Counted from the first letter of the stretch, positions 1 to 6,320 are shown. The stretch is 7,573 nt of DNA from an uncultured Terriglobus sp. (GCA_937871605.1 CALMRM010000028.1:1-7573); one strand, 5' to 3'. Notes: generated by a model from the sequence alone, not told the origin. A program made the numbers and translations.

Positions 1-1
1 T

Positions 2-133
2 GTGGAAGTCGGTCCGGGCCGCGTGCTGAGCGGGCTGTTGCGGCAAATCGACCGTGGGCTCAAGTCCGCCAATGTGGAAGACGGCTCGAGCTTGGAGAAG
101 ACACTGCAGCTGCTAAATGGAGCCGCAGCGTAG
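2..133 (+). CDS. fabD: Malonyl-CoA:ACP transacylase, C-terminal end (partial)
   Basis: The window opens inside this gene; only the last 43 codons and the TAG stop are present. FabD moves malonyl groups from CoA to acyl carrier protein in the cytoplasm, supplying the extender unit for fatty acid synthesis. The visible peptide starts VEVGPGRVLSGLLRQIDR, which matches the conserved C-terminal E-x-GPG-x-VLSGL-(I/V/L)-(K/R)-x-I stretch of FabD proteins, followed by a short tail ending in NGAAA. The catalytic Ser and His lie upstream, outside the window, so activity cannot be judged. The next gene starts 9 bp after the stop on the same strand, which suggests cotranscription. The recognition rests on this short motif; the alternative would be another acyltransferase-fold protein, which is less likely. 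Confidence 0.82.
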   Translation: MEVGPGRVLSGLLRQIDRGLKSANVEDGSSLEKTLQLLNGAAA

Positions 134-142
134 ACGCCCGTT

Positions 143-958
143 ATGGTGCCGCTGCTCAGCCTTGAAAACCTGACGGTTCGCTTCTCTGGCGCGGAGCGTC
201 CCGCCGTAGACGGCATCTCGCTCCACATCGGCGCGGGCGAGGTGCTGGGCGTGGTGGGCGAGTCCGGCTCCGGCAAATCGCTCACCTCGCTTGCCATCCT
301 GCGGCTCCTGCCGCCTGAGGCTAGCCTGAGCGGCTCCATCCGCTTTGCGGGCGATGACCTGCTTGCGCTGCCGGAGCGGGCCATGCGTGCGCACCGTGGT
401 CGCAGCATCAGCATGATCTTTCAGGAGCCCATGACCGCCCTGAACCCCTCCATGACCATTGGTGCACAGGTCGCCGAGGCCGTGCGCGTGCACCACCCGA
501 AGCTCAGCCGGGCAGAGGTGCGGGAGCGCGTGCTACAGGCGCTCGACGAAGTAGCCCTGCCGGACCCCGCACGGCGCCACAGTGACTACCCGCACCAGTT
601 CTCCGGCGGCCAGCGCCAACGCATCCTCATTGCCATGGCGGTGGTCAACAAGCCGCGCCTGCTGATCGCGGACGAGCCCACCACTGCGCTCGATGTAACG
701 GTGCAGGCGCAGATCCTGCGTCTGCTGCGCACCCTGCGGGAAGAGCATGGACTCGCCATGCTGTTCATTTCGCACGACCTAGCGGTGACCGCCCAAACGG
801 CAGACCGCGTGGCGGTGATGCAGCGGGGACATATCGTGGAAACCGGCGCTGCCGCCCAGATCTTTCGCGCCCCGCAACACCAGTACACACAAACGCTGCT
901 GGCAGCCGTGCCCACCATGACCACGGATCGTGCCAGGCCGCTGGCCACGTTGTCGTAA
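143..958 (+). CDS. Opp/Dpp/Nik-type ABC transporter ATP-binding protein, short form
   Basis: This 271-residue ATPase belongs to the peptide/nickel importer family (DppD/OppD/NikD-like), which hydrolyses ATP at the inner face of the membrane to drive solute uptake. All nucleotide-binding motifs are intact: Walker A GESGSGKS at 39-46, the Q-loop in IFQEPMTALNP (about 92-101), signature FSGGQRQR at 153-160, Walker B LLIADEP at 173-179 with its glutamate, the D-loop at TALD, and the switch His at 211. The family hallmark HQYTQTLLAAVP is at about 246-257, but the protein stops 14 residues later. Full-length OppD/DppD proteins usually run to about 320-340 residues with a Cys-containing oligo_HPY tail, which is absent here; NikD-like proteins are shorter. 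No permease or binding-protein gene is in the window. The ATG has no clear Shine-Dalgarno sequence and sits 9 bp after fabD, so translational coupling is likely. The substrate cannot be inferred. Confidence 0.93.
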   Translation: MVPLLSLENLTVRFSGAERPAVDGISLHIGAGEVLGVVGESGSGKSLTSLAILRLLPPEASLSGSIRFAGDDLLALPERAMRAHRGRSISMIFQEPMTALNPSMTIGAQVAEAVRVHHPKLSRAEVRERVLQALDEVALPDPARRHSDYPHQFSGGQRQRILIAMAVVNKPRLLIADEPTTALDVTVQAQILRLLRTLREEHGLAMLFISHDLAVTAQTADRVAVMQRGHIVETGAAAQIFRAPQHQYTQTLLAAVPTMTTDRARPLATLS

Positions 959-1048
959 TCCAGCACAGGGCCATCTACAGGGCACCCGTTCTTCAGATAG
1001 CATAGGTAGGTTTGCGCAAAGCGCATTCCCCAGTTCCATCTCCTGCCC

Positions 1049-1798
1049 ATGCGCGCGCTCATCGTTTCAGACATTCACGGCAACCTGGAGGCGCTGGAGG
1101 CAGTGTTGGCCGCTGCCGGCTCATGGGACCAGTTGTGGAACCTGGGCGACACCGTGGGCTACGGCGCAAGCCCCAATGAGGTGGTGCAGCGCATCTGCCG
1201 CCTGGCCACTGCAGGCGTCCGCGGCAACCACGACAAGGTTTGTTGCGGCCTGGCCGACCCGCTCATGTTCAACCCTGCCGCTCGCGAGGCTGCGCTGTGG
1301 ACGCGGGCGCAGCTTTCCCCAGATTCGCTGCAGTGGCTGCGCGCGCAGGCTGCTGGTCCCTTGCCGACCGCATCCGCTGTGCTCACGCACGGTTCACCCC
1401 TGCATGAAGATCAGTACCTGCTGAGCACGCGCGAGGCATGGTTGCCGCTGCAGCAGGCACAGGTCTCCTGTACCCTGTTCGGCCACACCCATGTGCAGGG
1501 CGGCTTTGCGCTGCAACGGGAGCGTTCGCAGGCCGTGCAGCCGCTGCACACGCGGCGCACGCATCACGGCTCCCGGTGGACGCTGCAGCTGGCGCCCGAG
1601 CAGCGTTACCTGCTCAATCCGGGGTCTGTAGGCCAACCGCGTGACGGCGACCCGCGCGCGGCGTACGCCATCCTGGACGACGGCGCGGGTACCGTGACCT
1701 TCTATCGCGAACCCTATGACGTGGACCTGGCTGGCGGCCGCATCCTGCTGGCCGGGCTGCCGGAGCGGCTGGCGCGTCGGCTACACACGGGGCGTTAA
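1049..1798 (+). CDS. YfcE/MJ0936-like metallophosphoesterase
   Basis: This 249-residue cytoplasmic calcineurin-like phosphoesterase uses two metal ions to hydrolyse phosphomono- or phosphodiesters. The metal-binding motifs are all in order: D8-x-H10-GN in SDIHGN, G33-D34 in GDTVGYG, GNHD at 59-62, His114 in LTHGSP, and GHTH at 145-148. The C-terminal NPGSVGQPRDGDPRAAYA segment (190-207) is typical of the YfcE/MJ0936 (COG0639-like) group and supports full length. The start is fixed by the canonical beginning MRALIVSDIHGN; no good ribosome binding site is visible, and the 90-bp gap after the ABC gene shows no convincing promoter. The natural substrate is unknown: the family includes phosphodiesterases active on artificial substrates. 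The stop codon directly abuts a 100-bp palindrome, and pyk converges from the other side. Confidence 0.93.
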   Translation: MRALIVSDIHGNLEALEAVLAAAGSWDQLWNLGDTVGYGASPNEVVQRICRLATAGVRGNHDKVCCGLADPLMFNPAAREAALWTRAQLSPDSLQWLRAQAAGPLPTASAVLTHGSPLHEDQYLLSTREAWLPLQQAQVSCTLFGHTHVQGGFALQRERSQAVQPLHTRRTHHGSRWTLQLAPEQRYLLNPGSVGQPRDGDPRAAYAILDDGAGTVTFYREPYDVDLAGGRILLAGLPERLARRLHTGR

Positions 1799-1800
1799 AG

Positions 1801-1900
1801 AGCAGAACGCGAAGAACGCGAAGGAAATGCGCGCGAAGCACGCAATGACTCCACGTTGCGTCCTTGGCGTGCACTTCCTTCGCGCTCTTAGCGTTCTGCT
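1801..1900. repeat. 100-bp imperfect palindrome between convergent genes, probable bidirectional terminator
   Basis: Bases 1801-1847 pair with 1854-1900, leaving a 6-base loop (1848-1853). Of 47 pairs, 40 are Watson-Crick, 2 are G-U as plus-strand RNA (1831/1870 and 1846/1855) and 5 are mismatches (1811, 1816, 1827, 1835, 1839 on the left arm). The outermost 10 bp are perfect (agcagaacgc against gcgttctgct). The left arm contains a tandem 9-bp repeat, aacgcgaag, at 1806-1814 and 1815-1823. The element fills the gap between the metallophosphoesterase stop (1798) and the pyk stop (1909). A short T stretch with CTTTAA follows the stem on both sides. The position suggests it stops transcription from both directions. 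The high symmetry also suggests a dispersed repeat family, which one window cannot show. Confidence 0.85.
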
Positions 1901-1908
1901 TTAAAGAT

Positions 1909-3384
1909 TTATAAAGGCTGCGCGGAGTCCCGCACCTCATGCAGCTTCAAAAAATTCGTGCCGCCAATACGGCTGGCCGTGCCGCCCACGATGCCCAGCA
2001 CCTGCCGTGGACGTACATGCCCCAGGCGGCACAGTGTTTCTTCCGCCATCTCCACCTGCACATCGCCGCCGCCAAAGCGATCCACCTTGACCGGGTACAC
2101 GCCCCACAGCATCATGGTCTTGCCAATGACATTTTCGTCCGTCGTGAGCGAGAAAATGCGCGTCGCCGGACGGTACTTGGAGATGAGCCGCGCCGAGGTG
2201 CCGGTCTCCGTGAAGATCGCGATCGCCGAGAGGTCCAGGTCCTCCGCCGCCAGCGCCATGCTCTCGCAGATAGTCTCCGCCACACTCAGCTTGAAGGTGC
2301 GCTGGTTGCGCGCGGGTAGCGGTGCCGAGGCGCGCTCCAGCGCCATCTGCGACTCACTTTCCACGATGATTTTGCTCATCATGGCCACGGCGTGCACCGG
2401 GTATTTGCCCGCGGCTGACTCGGCGGAGAGCATCACCGCATCCGTACCGTCGTAGACCGCGTTGGCCACGTCGCTGACTTCCGCGCGGGTAGGGCGCGGG
2501 TTGTCAATCATGCTTTCCAGCATCTGCGTGGCCGTGATGACCGGCTTGCGATAGTGCAGGGCACGGCGAATGATGTGCTTTTGGATGGCGGGCACCTTTT
2601 CCGGCGGCACCTCCACGCCCAGGTCGCCGCGCGCCACCATCAGGCCGTCCGTCTCCTCCAGGATTTCCTCAAGGTTGTCGATCGCCTGCGGCTTTTCCAG
2701 CTTGGCCACAATCCACGCATCGCAAGCAAGCTCCTTCATGCGGCGCCGCGTGTAGCGAATATCCTCTGCCGTGCGCACAAACGAGAGCGCGATAGCGTGG
2801 ACGTTCTGCGTTGCGATGAACTCCAGGTCGATCTCGTCCTTCTCGGTCAGCGCGGGTACCTTGACCGGAATGCCGGGCAGGTTGATGCCCTTGTTCTCAC
2901 CCAGGGTGCCGCCGTTGACGATCTCGCACACCACGTCCTCACCTGTCACCTCCGCCACGCGCAGCTCGATGAGGCCATCGGACAGCAGGATGGTGTCGCC
3001 CGGTCCAAGGTTCTCCGCCAGGGTGGGGAACACCGTGCTGACCTTTTCCGCGGTGCCCTTCATCTCGTGCGGCGTAATGGTCAGGTGCTTGCCCGTCTCC
3101 AGCAGCACGGGCTTGCCGTCGACCAGCTTGCCGGTGCGAATCTTTGGGCCCTGCAGGTCGGCCAGGATGCAGATGGGCTTGCCCTCGCTCTCGCTCACGG
3201 CGCGGACCATCTTGATGAGGTCGGCCTTCTGCTCGTGCGTGCCATGCGAAAAGTTCAGGCGCGCCACGTCCAACCCGGCACGCACCAGCTGGCGAAAGAC
3301 CTCTGCGGTCGAACAGGCCGGTCCAAGGGTGCCCACGATCTTTGCGCTGCGGCCCAGGCCGGGCATGGTCATGCTGTCTGTCAT
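1909..3384 (-). CDS. pyk: Pyruvate kinase
   Basis: Pyruvate kinase transfers phosphate from phosphoenolpyruvate to ADP in the last step of glycolysis, in the cytoplasm. Numbered from the ATG at 3384 (491 residues), the catalytic elements are complete: RLNFSHG with R42, N44 and S46; ADLQGPKIRTG at about 75-86; the catalytic lysine and metal-binding glutamate in AKLEKPQA (K228, E230); the second metal ligand D254 in VARGDLGVEVP; and the ITATQMLESM stretch (about 283-292). The allosteric C domain runs to the end; no extra PEP-utiliser domain is present. The frame extends to a GTG at 3417 (502 residues), but I prefer the ATG at 3384. It has GGAG four bases upstream, and a likely -10 box at 3430-3435 would leave the GTG almost no leader. 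Either start adds residues before the conserved AKIVGTLGPA core. The gene converges on the metallophosphoesterase gene. Confidence 0.97.
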   Translation of the reverse strand: MTDSMTMPGLGRSAKIVGTLGPACSTAEVFRQLVRAGLDVARLNFSHGTHEQKADLIKMVRAVSESEGKPICILADLQGPKIRTGKLVDGKPVLLETGKHLTITPHEMKGTAEKVSTVFPTLAENLGPGDTILLSDGLIELRVAEVTGEDVVCEIVNGGTLGENKGINLPGIPVKVPALTEKDEIDLEFIATQNVHAIALSFVRTAEDIRYTRRRMKELACDAWIVAKLEKPQAIDNLEEILEETDGLMVARGDLGVEVPPEKVPAIQKHIIRRALHYRKPVITATQMLESMIDNPRPTRAEVSDVANAVYDGTDAVMLSAESAAGKYPVHAVAMMSKIIVESESQMALERASAPLPARNQRTFKLSVAETICESMALAAEDLDLSAIAIFTETGTSARLISKYRPATRIFSLTTDENVIGKTMMLWGVYPVKVDRFGGGDVQVEMAEETLCRLGHVRPRQVLGIVGGTASRIGGTNFLKLHEVRDSAQPL

Positions 3385-3429
3385 CGGTCTCCGCGGCTTG
3401 GGAGCATGGGTGCTCACGTGCCCTTATGG

Positions 3430-3435
3430 ATTCTA
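3430..3435 (-). promoter_or_regulatory. Candidate -10 box of the pyk promoter
   Basis: Read on the minus strand this is TAGAAT, five of six matches to TATAAT. It lies 12 bases upstream of the GTG at 3417 and about 45 bases upstream of the preferred ATG at 3384. No good TTGACA-like -35 box is found 16-18 bases further upstream, so a start site is suggested rather than shown. The inverted repeat arm at 3462-3502 begins 26 bases upstream of it. Confidence 0.35.
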
Positions 3436-3461
3436 CGTTGCGCGAGTAGAACTGATCCTAC

Positions 3462-3646
3462 TTTGTCATCTCGTAGCGCAGCGAAGGGATCTGCAGGTGT
3501 GCTCATACGCCAACGAGGCCTGGCATCGGGCATCAAAGTCACACCCGTTCGCGCAGGCGCGAACAGCCAATCTCTACGCACAACCAACGTCCTTGCGTGC
3601 GCTGGGCAGACATGCAGATCCCTTCGCTACGCTACGGGATGACAAA
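3462..3646. repeat. Composite inverted repeat: two 41-bp arms around a central hairpin
   Basis: The left arm 3462-3502 and right arm 3606-3646 are reverse complements at 37 of 41 positions. Each arm contains the motif GTCATCnCGTAGCGnAGCG followed by aagggatctgca. Within each arm, ATCCC-like and GGGAT ends can form their own short stem. The 103-bp space between them contains a perfect 7-bp hairpin (gttcgcg, loop cagg, cgcgaac) at 3547-3564, whose centre is within two bases of the centre of the big repeat. The element lies between the yihY-like stop (3666) and the pyk promoter. The right arm could serve as the terminator of the upstream gene. The motif resembles dispersed intergenic repeats common in Acidobacteria, but this is from memory of the pattern and cannot be verified here. 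Confidence 0.85.
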
Positions 3647-3665
3647 CAAGAAGGGTGCTGTACAG

Positions 3666-4643
3666 CTAACCAGCGGATGAAACCGGCACAGCCGCGTTCC
3701 GCCCCAGCTCCGCATTCAACTCCGCACCGCACAGCACCATCAGCGAAGTTAAGAACAGCCAGATCAGCAGCACAATACCCGTGCCCAGCGAACCATACAC
3801 ACGCGAGTAGTCCGCATACCGCGTCACGTAGAACCCAAAACCCAGCGTCACCAAGAACCAAGTTGCCGTGGCAAACGCCGCGCCCGGCAGCACGCGCCGC
3901 CACGGCGGACGTACCGGCACAGCGAAGCGGTAAATAAACGCAAGCACCGCCGCAGTCGCACTCAGCGACGACACCCAGCGCACCGCGTTCGCCGCCCAGT
4001 ACAGCCCTGCCTCCCAGCCACGTGGCGAAATGTGCATCACCGCCGTCAACAGGAAGTGCCCAAAGATGACCAGACCGCTGGCCGCAGCCAACGGCACCAG
4101 CGCGATGGGCACTAGCACGTACGACTGCAGGAGCTTGCGCACACCGCCCCGCCAGCCACCGCCCCAGCATTCTTCCGTCAAGCCGTAGGCCCGGCGAAAA
4201 CCCTCCATCAGCGTGCCCATCACGCCGCCCGCGCCATACACGCTGACCAACGCCGCGCCCAACAGCACCGTGGCGCTCTGGGGCGTGCTGTGGGCCGTGA
4301 TGAAGTAGTTCTGAAACAGCGGTGCCACCGTAGCCGGCAATACCCGGTTCATGAACAGCGCCAACTGATACCGCAGCGGCGCGCTGTACGGCAGCAGGGT
4401 CACCAGCGCGGCCACCAGCCCCAGCATGGGAAACACCGCAAAGATCGCCGAGTACGCCGTTGCCTTGGCCGTGGTCAGGCAGTCATGCTGAAAGGCGTTC
4501 CAGTACGCCAGCCGCACCTTGTCCGTCAGGCGCAGGCTCTCCTCGCCAAACTCACGCGCATGCTCCGTCACACTACGGCGCAGGTCCGCGCTGCGGTTCA
4601 CCCGTTCGGTGGTGGCGTCCATGCTGGGCACAGCCTTCAGCAT
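3666..4643 (-). CDS. YihY/BrkB-family inner membrane protein
   Basis: This polytopic membrane protein of 325 residues (from the ATG at 4643) belongs to the YihY/virulence factor BrkB family (PF03631), whose molecular function is not settled. About six hydrophobic segments are visible, near residues 57-84, 123-147, 173-201, 219-241, 252-273 and 284-307. The family signature is at the C-terminal end: YGSLGTGIVLLIWL leading into GAELNAELGR at about 306-315. An amphipathic, charged stretch precedes the first membrane segment. The frame is open back to an ATG at 4706, but that start has no ribosome binding site and would overlap the upstream gene by 50 bp. The ATG at 4643 has AAGG just upstream, though close; the ATG at 4622 is another possibility. 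It follows the upstream secreted-protein gene by 13 bp and is probably cotranscribed with it. Confidence 0.9.
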   Translation of the reverse strand: MLKAVPSMDATTERVNRSADLRRSVTEHAREFGEESLRLTDKVRLAYWNAFQHDCLTTAKATAYSAIFAVFPMLGLVAALVTLLPYSAPLRYQLALFMNRVLPATVAPLFQNYFITAHSTPQSATVLLGAALVSVYGAGGVMGTLMEGFRRAYGLTEECWGGGWRGGVRKLLQSYVLVPIALVPLAAASGLVIFGHFLLTAVMHISPRGWEAGLYWAANAVRWVSSLSATAAVLAFIYRFAVPVRPPWRRVLPGAAFATATWFLVTLGFGFYVTRYADYSRVYGSLGTGIVLLIWLFLTSLMVLCGAELNAELGRNAAVPVSSAG

Positions 4644-4656
4644 AGCCTTGCCGGGA

Positions 4657-5319
4657 CTACTGTGCAGCAGGCTCACGGCAACTGAGATGCAAGAGAGCGT
4701 CCGCATCGTCGTGGTACGAGAGCGTCCGGAAGGTGGTGTGTACCTTACCCGCCTTCGTCATGCTTTCTTCCGCAAGCCACATGCCCCTGTGCCCCAGCGT
4801 GACGATGTGATTTGCGACCTGCTCCAGCGTGACATTTTGCATGGGAGAGGACACGAGTTCCTCCTCGGTGCCGTTGCCACCCCAACTTGCGCCGTAACCC
4901 TGTCGCGGGTGCAGGTACGAGAGGATCCAACCATCCACCGAGTTACCCATGTACGACATTGTGCCAGACAGGCTGGGAAAAGTCGCATACGTGTGGCTGA
5001 GTGCATCATCCAGCTTGCCGCTGCCACCGCGCGTGCTGCGCAACACGAGCGGATTGCCATCCTGCACGGTGTACTGGTACTGCTGGGCAAGCGTCAGCAG
5101 CGTGGCCTTCGCATCGGGCACGTCACTTGGGTACGTTGCGTACTCGGGTGTGCAGAGGGAGCGATCGATGCCAAGCACAATCCCAACAGGCATGTGTGCG
5201 GAGGCAGCCAGTTGCGCGATGCGCTGTAGCGGCGTCTGGGTAGCCGGAGTCTGCCCTGGGCCCAACCCAGTCAAACCGAACAGAGCAAGCACCAGGAGTC
5301 CAGAAGGCGTGAGTTTCAC
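4657..5319 (-). CDS. Secreted protein of unknown function, possible STN-like alpha/beta modules
   Basis: I do not recognise this 220-residue protein with certainty. The start is a GTG at 5319, chosen because GGAG lies exactly 6 bases upstream and the protein then begins with a signal-peptide-like stretch (VKLTPSGLLVLALFGLTGLG, hydrophobic core about 7-19, cleavage near TPA at 24-26). The frame stays open to 5538, but that extension would overlap the beta-lactamase gene on the other strand and is not signal-like. The mature part has helix-strand patterns: PLQRIAQLAASAHMPVGIVLG at about 30-50, then KATLLTLAQQYQYTVQDGNP with LVLRS after it (71-95), and NVTLEQVANHIVTLGHRGMW (162-181). These vaguely resemble secretin/TonB short N-terminal (STN) modules; this is inference only. 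Two cysteines (56 and 214) could form a disulfide. It is divergent from the beta-lactamase gene and 13 bp upstream of the YihY-like gene. Confidence 0.8.
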   Translation of the reverse strand: MKLTPSGLLVLALFGLTGLGPGQTPATQTPLQRIAQLAASAHMPVGIVLGIDRSLCTPEYATYPSDVPDAKATLLTLAQQYQYTVQDGNPLVLRSTRGGSGKLDDALSHTYATFPSLSGTMSYMGNSVDGWILSYLHPRQGYGASWGGNGTEEELVSSPMQNVTLEQVANHIVTLGHRGMWLAEESMTKAGKVHTTFRTLSYHDDADALLHLSCREPAAQ

Positions 5320-5325
5320 AGTATG

Positions 5326-5329
5326 CTCC
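5326..5329 (-). promoter_or_regulatory. Ribosome binding site that fixes the GTG start at 5319
   Basis: The minus strand reads GGAG, then six bases (CATACT), then GTG. This is the best-spaced Shine-Dalgarno sequence in the frame, and it places the start directly before the hydrophobic signal peptide. Confidence 0.7.
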
Positions 5330-5334
5330 GGCCA

Positions 5335-5357
5335 GCGCGACGACGAAGGGGTCGCGC
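5335..5357. other. Hairpin in the bla / secreted-protein divergent promoter region
   Basis: GCGCGAC (5335-5341) and GTCGCGC (5351-5357) form a perfect 7-bp stem with a 9-base loop. It is in the 100-bp region shared by the two divergent start codons, about five bases upstream of the secreted-protein ribosome binding site, so it would lie in that gene's leader if transcription starts further upstream. It may be a leader hairpin or an operator-like dyad. No clear -35/-10 pair was found for either gene, and I see no TACA-n-TGTA dyad of the BlaI type. Confidence 0.4.
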
Positions 5358-5419
5358 CGGACGAATCTACAGTACACCTTGCATTTAGGCAGCAACGATG
5401 CTCCCCTTGGAGACACACC

Positions 5420-6292
5420 ATGCCGACACGACGTGAGTTCCTCTTCACTGGCTTTGCCCTGCCCGGCCTGCTGCATGCCGCGCCCGCTGTGACAGTCCCG
5501 CTCCAGTGGGCCACCCTGCTGCAAGCTGTGGCAGCCATGGAGAAGCAAAGTGGCGGACGCCTGGGTGTTGCCGTGATGCGGCCTGGTAGCGCACCCGTGG
5601 GCTACCGGCTGGACGAGCGCTTTCCCATGTGCTCCGTTTTCAAGTGGCTGGTGGCCGCGGCCGTGCTGCGCCGTGTGGACACCAACAACGAAAGCCTCTT
5701 GCGGCAGGTGGACGTGCCGAACAAACCACTGCTGGAGCACTCGCCGCTGACGGAGCCCCATGCAGGCGGCAGCATGACCGTGAGCGCGCTGTGCCATGCC
5801 GCCCTGACGCAAAGCGACAACACCGCTGCCAACGTCCTGCTGGAGACGGCCGGCGGACCGCCCGCCGTGACGCAGTTTGCACGCACGCTGCATGATCTGG
5901 TCACCCGGCTGGACCGCAACGAGCCCACTTTGAACACGTCTCTCGCGGGCGACCCACGGGACACCACCACACCCGCGGCCACCGTGCAGGACCTGCAACG
6001 TGTGCTGCTGGGCGATGGCCTTTTGCCGGAGTCGCAGAAGCAGCTGCGCGGGTGGATGGAAGCCTGCCAGACCGGCCTGGAGCGGCTGCGCGCGGGCCTG
6101 CCCGCTGGGTGGCGCGCGGCAGACAGGACCGGCAGCAACGGCGAGCACACCAGCAATGACGTAGCCGTGCTATGGCCGCCGAACAAGCCGCCCGTGTTGG
6201 TTGCGGTGTACATCACGCAGTGCCCCGGCCCGGAAAGCAAGCGATCCGCAATGATGCAGCAGATCGGCCGCCTGGTCCGCGAAGCAGTCTGA
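5420..6292 (+). CDS. bla: Class A serine beta-lactamase with Tat signal peptide
   Basis: This 290-residue enzyme hydrolyses the beta-lactam ring in the periplasm through an acyl-serine intermediate. The catalytic motifs are S72-V-F-K75 (Ambler S70/K73), S132-D-N134 (S130-N132), the omega-loop E168-P-T-L-N172 (E166/N170) and R236-T-G (Ambler 234-236, where most enzymes have Lys). A Cys precedes the catalytic Ser (Ambler 69) and His takes Ambler 105. The N-terminus MPTRREFLFTGFALPGLLHA carries a T-R-R-x-F-L twin-arginine motif, a hydrophobic core and AAPA before the mature protein, so export is probably by Tat. The start is supported by GGAG seven bases upstream; the longer open frame back to 4949 has no such support. 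The best match by eye is the L2/CTX-M/SME-like broad branch of class A. No regulator gene (ampR, blaI/blaR) is next to it. Confidence 0.95.
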   Translation: MPTRREFLFTGFALPGLLHAAPAVTVPLQWATLLQAVAAMEKQSGGRLGVAVMRPGSAPVGYRLDERFPMCSVFKWLVAAAVLRRVDTNNESLLRQVDVPNKPLLEHSPLTEPHAGGSMTVSALCHAALTQSDNTAANVLLETAGGPPAVTQFARTLHDLVTRLDRNEPTLNTSLAGDPRDTTTPAATVQDLQRVLLGDGLLPESQKQLRGWMEACQTGLERLRAGLPAGWRAADRTGSNGEHTSNDVAVLWPPNKPPVLVAVYITQCPGPESKRSAMMQQIGRLVREAV

Positions 6293-6308
6293 CGCCGCCG
6301 AAGACTGC
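6284..6308 (+). terminator. Hairpin overlapping the bla stop codon
   Basis: GCAGTCT (6284-6290) and AGACTGC (6302-6308) form a perfect 7-bp stem around an 11-base loop; the TGA stop is at its loop edge. No T-run follows, so it is a weak candidate for an intrinsic terminator and may be chance. Confidence 0.3.
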
Positions 6309-6320
6309 GTACCAAGGAAA

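Noticed and set aside
959..1048. Frameshifted remnant of the missing oligo_HPY tail after the ABC ATPase
   Set aside because: All three forward frames of the 90-bp gap were read; none shows the GC-x-F-x-RC motif or other recognisable tail residues.
2554..3937. Long plus-strand open frames (2554-3642 and 2771-3937) opposite pyk and the YihY-like gene
   Set aside because: They are antisense shadows of highly conserved minus-strand genes in GC-rich DNA; their translations are low-complexity and match no family I recognise.
4949..5419. N-terminal extension of the beta-lactamase back to 4949
   Set aside because: The Tat signal starts exactly at the ATG at 5420, which has GGAG seven bases upstream; the extension is antisense to the secreted-protein gene.
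5320..5419. BlaI/MecI-type operator or an AmpR-type regulated promoter
   Set aside because: TACAGTACA at about 5369-5377 was considered, but the TACA-n-TGTA dyad is not formed and no regulator gene is adjacent.
5320..5538. N-terminal extension of the secreted unknown protein to an upstream start at 5538
   Set aside because: It would overlap the start of the beta-lactamase gene on the other strand, lacks a ribosome binding site, and would bury a signal peptide that starts well at the GTG at 5319.
5123..6148. Long minus-strand open frame opposite the beta-lactamase
   Set aside because: It lies antisense to a gene with all class A motifs; the translation is rich in Arg, Gln and His with no recognisable domain.
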